This document shows, piece by piece, positions 5,730 through 7,199 of a stretch of DNA of 7,199 bases. The stretch is from NCBI RefSeq assembly GCF_002432345.1, contig NZ_DJDT01000145.1, positions 1 to 7,199 on the forward strand, read 5' to 3'. Each line of letters begins with the position of its first letter. The stretch's first letter is position 1. This DNA is from Pedobacter sp. UBA5917. GTDB taxonomy: Bacteria; Bacteroidota; Bacteroidia; Sphingobacteriales; Sphingobacteriaceae. The notes beneath the pieces are model-generated. The model was given only the letters and a program-made list of their open reading frames with translations. It was not told where the DNA came from and did not search any database. Made by a program: the position numbers and the translations under genes.

Positions 5730-6442
5730 CTTTTTAACGCTACCAAACGTTCTCCTTCTAAAACCGGAATAGCTTCGCAAACATTTAACTGCAAACAGAA
5801 AACCACATCTTCTTCAATATTCAATTGGGCCAAACGGTGGCTATGCGACGATTTATGGAGATATTTTCTTAAATCATCCTTAGCTAAGAGGTATAGATCC
5901 TCTGCTGCTACACTCGAATCATCAAAGTGTTCGAAATTTTGACGGAGTTTGTTCACTACAGCTCCTGCAAATAAGGTATCTTCCAAATTGAACTGATCTT
6001 TCCAGCCCGCACATAATAGAAGTACATTTTTATCCTGACTTTGGAGATAAGTACACAGTGAATCTAAGTTAAGAAACGAACCTATTACTACCTGGTAGGC
6101 TCTTTTTTGTGCCAAATGGAGGGCTTTGGTTCCATTGGTGGTGGTAAGTACAACCGTCTTCCCCCCTACTTTTTCTTTAGTATACGAAAAAGGCGAATTA
6201 CCGAAATCATATCCTGTAACCACTTCACCGTTGCGCTCTGCTGCCAATAAAAATCCACTATCGCGGTAGCTTAAACAATCTTCTACATTGGCAACCGGAA
6301 TAATTGCTTCGGCGCCATTATCTATCCCATAGGTAATAGATGATGTAGCCCTTAAAATATCGATAACTACCACAATGCTCTGCTCGATATCGTATAAATC
6401 AATCAGTGCAGGTGTTAAACAAACTTCTATCTTTTTTGACAT
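5726..6442 (-). CDS. comB: 2-phosphosulfolactate phosphatase (ComB family)
   Basis: ComB removes phosphate from 2-phosphosulfolactate to give sulfolactate, a step known from coenzyme M synthesis in methanogens; bacterial homologues are common but their pathway is often unclear. The product is 238 residues, of normal family length. Conserved segments are all present: IDILRATSSI at 27-36, AAERNGE at 67-73, GYDFGNSP at 77-84, LTTTNGT at 99-105, and LLCAGW...FNLEDTLFAG at 142-160. The start at MSKKIEVCLTPALIDLYD is chosen because family members begin a few residues before the IEVCL strand. An ATG six codons upstream (6460) would overlap the nuclease gene by 8 bp in ATGAATAG and would permit translational coupling. 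It lies directly behind the YhcG-type nuclease gene, probably cotranscribed. No other coenzyme M or sulfonate genes are visible. Cytoplasmic. Confidence 0.92.
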   Translation of the reverse strand: MSKKIEVCLTPALIDLYDIEQSIVVVIDILRATSSITYGIDNGAEAIIPVANVEDCLSYRDSGFLLAAERNGEVVTGYDFGNSPFSYTKEKVGGKTVVLTTTNGTKALHLAQKRAYQVVIGSFLNLDSLCTYLQSQDKNVLLLCAGWKDQFNLEDTLFAGAVVNKLRQNFEHFDDSSVAAEDLYLLAKDDLRKYLHKSSHSHRLAQLNIEEDVVFCLQLNVCEAIPVLEGERLVALKS

Positions 6443-6452
6443 TTGGGGAATT

Positions 6453-7199
6453 CTATTCATTTATAATTTGTTTTACCTTCTCTTCAAGGAGTTTTTGATC
6501 AGGTAAATAAAGTTGGTATTTAGATACGAAAATTTTATTGGAGAGTCCGCCTGTGGCATACTTAACTAAAAATTCGTTTTTATCTGCTGCAATGATAATC
6601 CCAATGGGATCATTATCACCCTCAACATTTTCTTCTTCCTTAAAATAATTAAGGTAAAAATTCATTTGTCCGATATCTTGGTGTTTTACTTTTTTGGTTT
6701 TCAGATCAATCAGCACAAAACACCTTAATATACGGTGGTAAAATACGATATCAACAAACATATGTTCATTATCTACCGTTATTTTAAACTGCCTGGTAAC
6801 AAATGAGAAGCCTTTACCAAGCTCCAGTAAAAATTTCTGGAGATTGTCAATAAGTTTTTTCTCTAGTCCTGATTCTTTAATAATGCTTCCTGTTGGAATA
6901 TTTAGAAACTCAAAAACATAGGGATCGCGAATTAAATCTTCAGAATTCTTAACCACCTGACCTTTTTCTGCCAAAGCGAGTACTCCATTTTTATCCTTAC
7001 TAAGTGCAAGTCTCTGAAATAAGGCAGAATCGATTTGACGCTTCATTTCCCTAAAGCTCCAATTCTCTTTTACGGCCTGGGCTTCGTAAAAACTCCTTGC
7101 AAGCTCATCAGAAATGGTTAAAAGTTCTGCATAATGACTCCAACTTAGTAAAATGCCAGACGGTGTTTGGCTTTTTGAGAATTCGCCAGACAGTGTCTG
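6453..7199 (-). CDS. YhcG-type PDDEXK nuclease (DUF1016), 5' end beyond window
   Basis: Members join an N-terminal helical DUF1016 domain to a C-terminal PDDEXK nuclease fold; they are often found near restriction-modification and defence genes, but the role is unproven. The reading frame is open from the window edge (CAG at 7199-7197) for 248 codons. An in-frame ATG at 7046 looks internal, because the 51 codons before it encode conserved family sequence: LSWSHYAELL, then ELARSFYEAQAVKENWSFREMKRQIDS. The linker holds ALSKDK and RDPYVFEFL. The nuclease core reads MFVDIVFYHRILRCFVLIDLK, with Asp150, Asp165 and Lys167 counted from the window edge, then HQDIGQMNFYLNYF and GIIIAADK. The usual Glu of ExK is Asp here, as I recall in other Bacteroidota members, so activity is not excluded. 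A repeated QTxSG unit lies at the edge. It is tightly followed by comB. Confidence 0.92.
   Translation of the reverse strand, partial: QTLSGEFSKSQTPSGILLSWSHYAELLTISDELARSFYEAQAVKENWSFREMKRQIDSALFQRLALSKDKNGVLALAEKGQVVKNSEDLIRDPYVFEFLNIPTGSIIKESGLEKKLIDNLQKFLLELGKGFSFVTRQFKITVDNEHMFVDIVFYHRILRCFVLIDLKTKKVKHQDIGQMNFYLNYFKEEENVEGDNDPIGIIIAADKNEFLVKYATGGLSNKIFVSKYQLYLPDQKLLEEKVKQIINE
7155..7199 (-). repeat. In-frame 30-bp imperfect repeat encoding QTxSG
   Basis: GCCAGACGGTGTTTG (7155-7169) recurs 30 bp later as GCCAGACAGTGTCTG (7185-7199), differing at two bases. On the coding (minus) strand the units encode QTLSG and QTPSG, ten residues apart, just before the LSWSHY motif of the DUF1016 domain. 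The second copy touches the window edge, so further copies may lie outside. Confidence 0.6.

Noticed and set aside
7044..7046. ATG as the true start of the YhcG-type nuclease gene
   Set aside because: Conserved DUF1016 sequence (LSWSHYAELL and onward) is encoded in frame upstream of it to the window edge.

Overview
The window is a stretch of AT-rich Bacteroidota chromosome, most likely from the Pedobacter/Sphingobacteriaceae group. The evidence is a recognisable GldB lipoprotein, two Bacteroidota-style outer-membrane beta-barrels, short lipoprotein boxes ending in SC, TTTG/TAnnTTTG-like promoter motifs, the absence of Shine-Dalgarno sequences, and a bacterial ComB homologue. No mobile element, RNA gene, CRISPR array or phage signature was seen. 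Both ends of the window cut through genes.

Left block (1-1731, minus strand): the first 329 codons of glutamine-dependent NAD+ synthetase (nadE) lie 58 bp downstream of a 227-residue outer-membrane beta-barrel gene. The gap holds a 21-bp-phased GTATCAA repeat and a possible nadE promoter. Only 30 bp separate the barrel gene from the divergent gldB, so the two genes' control signals must overlap each other's 5' ends.

Middle block (1762-5729, plus strand): gldB (gliding/type IX secretion lipoprotein) is followed by a cytoplasmic-looking patatin-like phospholipase, then a 315-bp AT-rich region rich in inverted repeats. Next come an astacin-like (M12A) zinc-metallopeptidase lipoprotein, a strong hairpin terminator, and an outer-membrane barrel that reads by eye like an omptin-fold protein retaining only half of the omptin active site. 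gldC, which follows gldB in Flavobacterium johnsoniae, is not in this interval.

Right block (5726-7199, minus strand): a YhcG/DUF1016 PDDEXK-nuclease gene runs in from beyond the window and overlaps or nearly abuts comB (2-phosphosulfolactate phosphatase). comB converges on the barrel gene, and their stop codons overlap within one TTAA.

Most genes belong to known families. Four or five of the products are envelope proteins (two barrels, GldB, a protease lipoprotein). The points most worth following up are the omptin-like barrel beside an M12A protease lipoprotein, the symmetric elements upstream of the protease, the very tight gldB/barrel divergence, and the repeated QTxSG unit in the nuclease.
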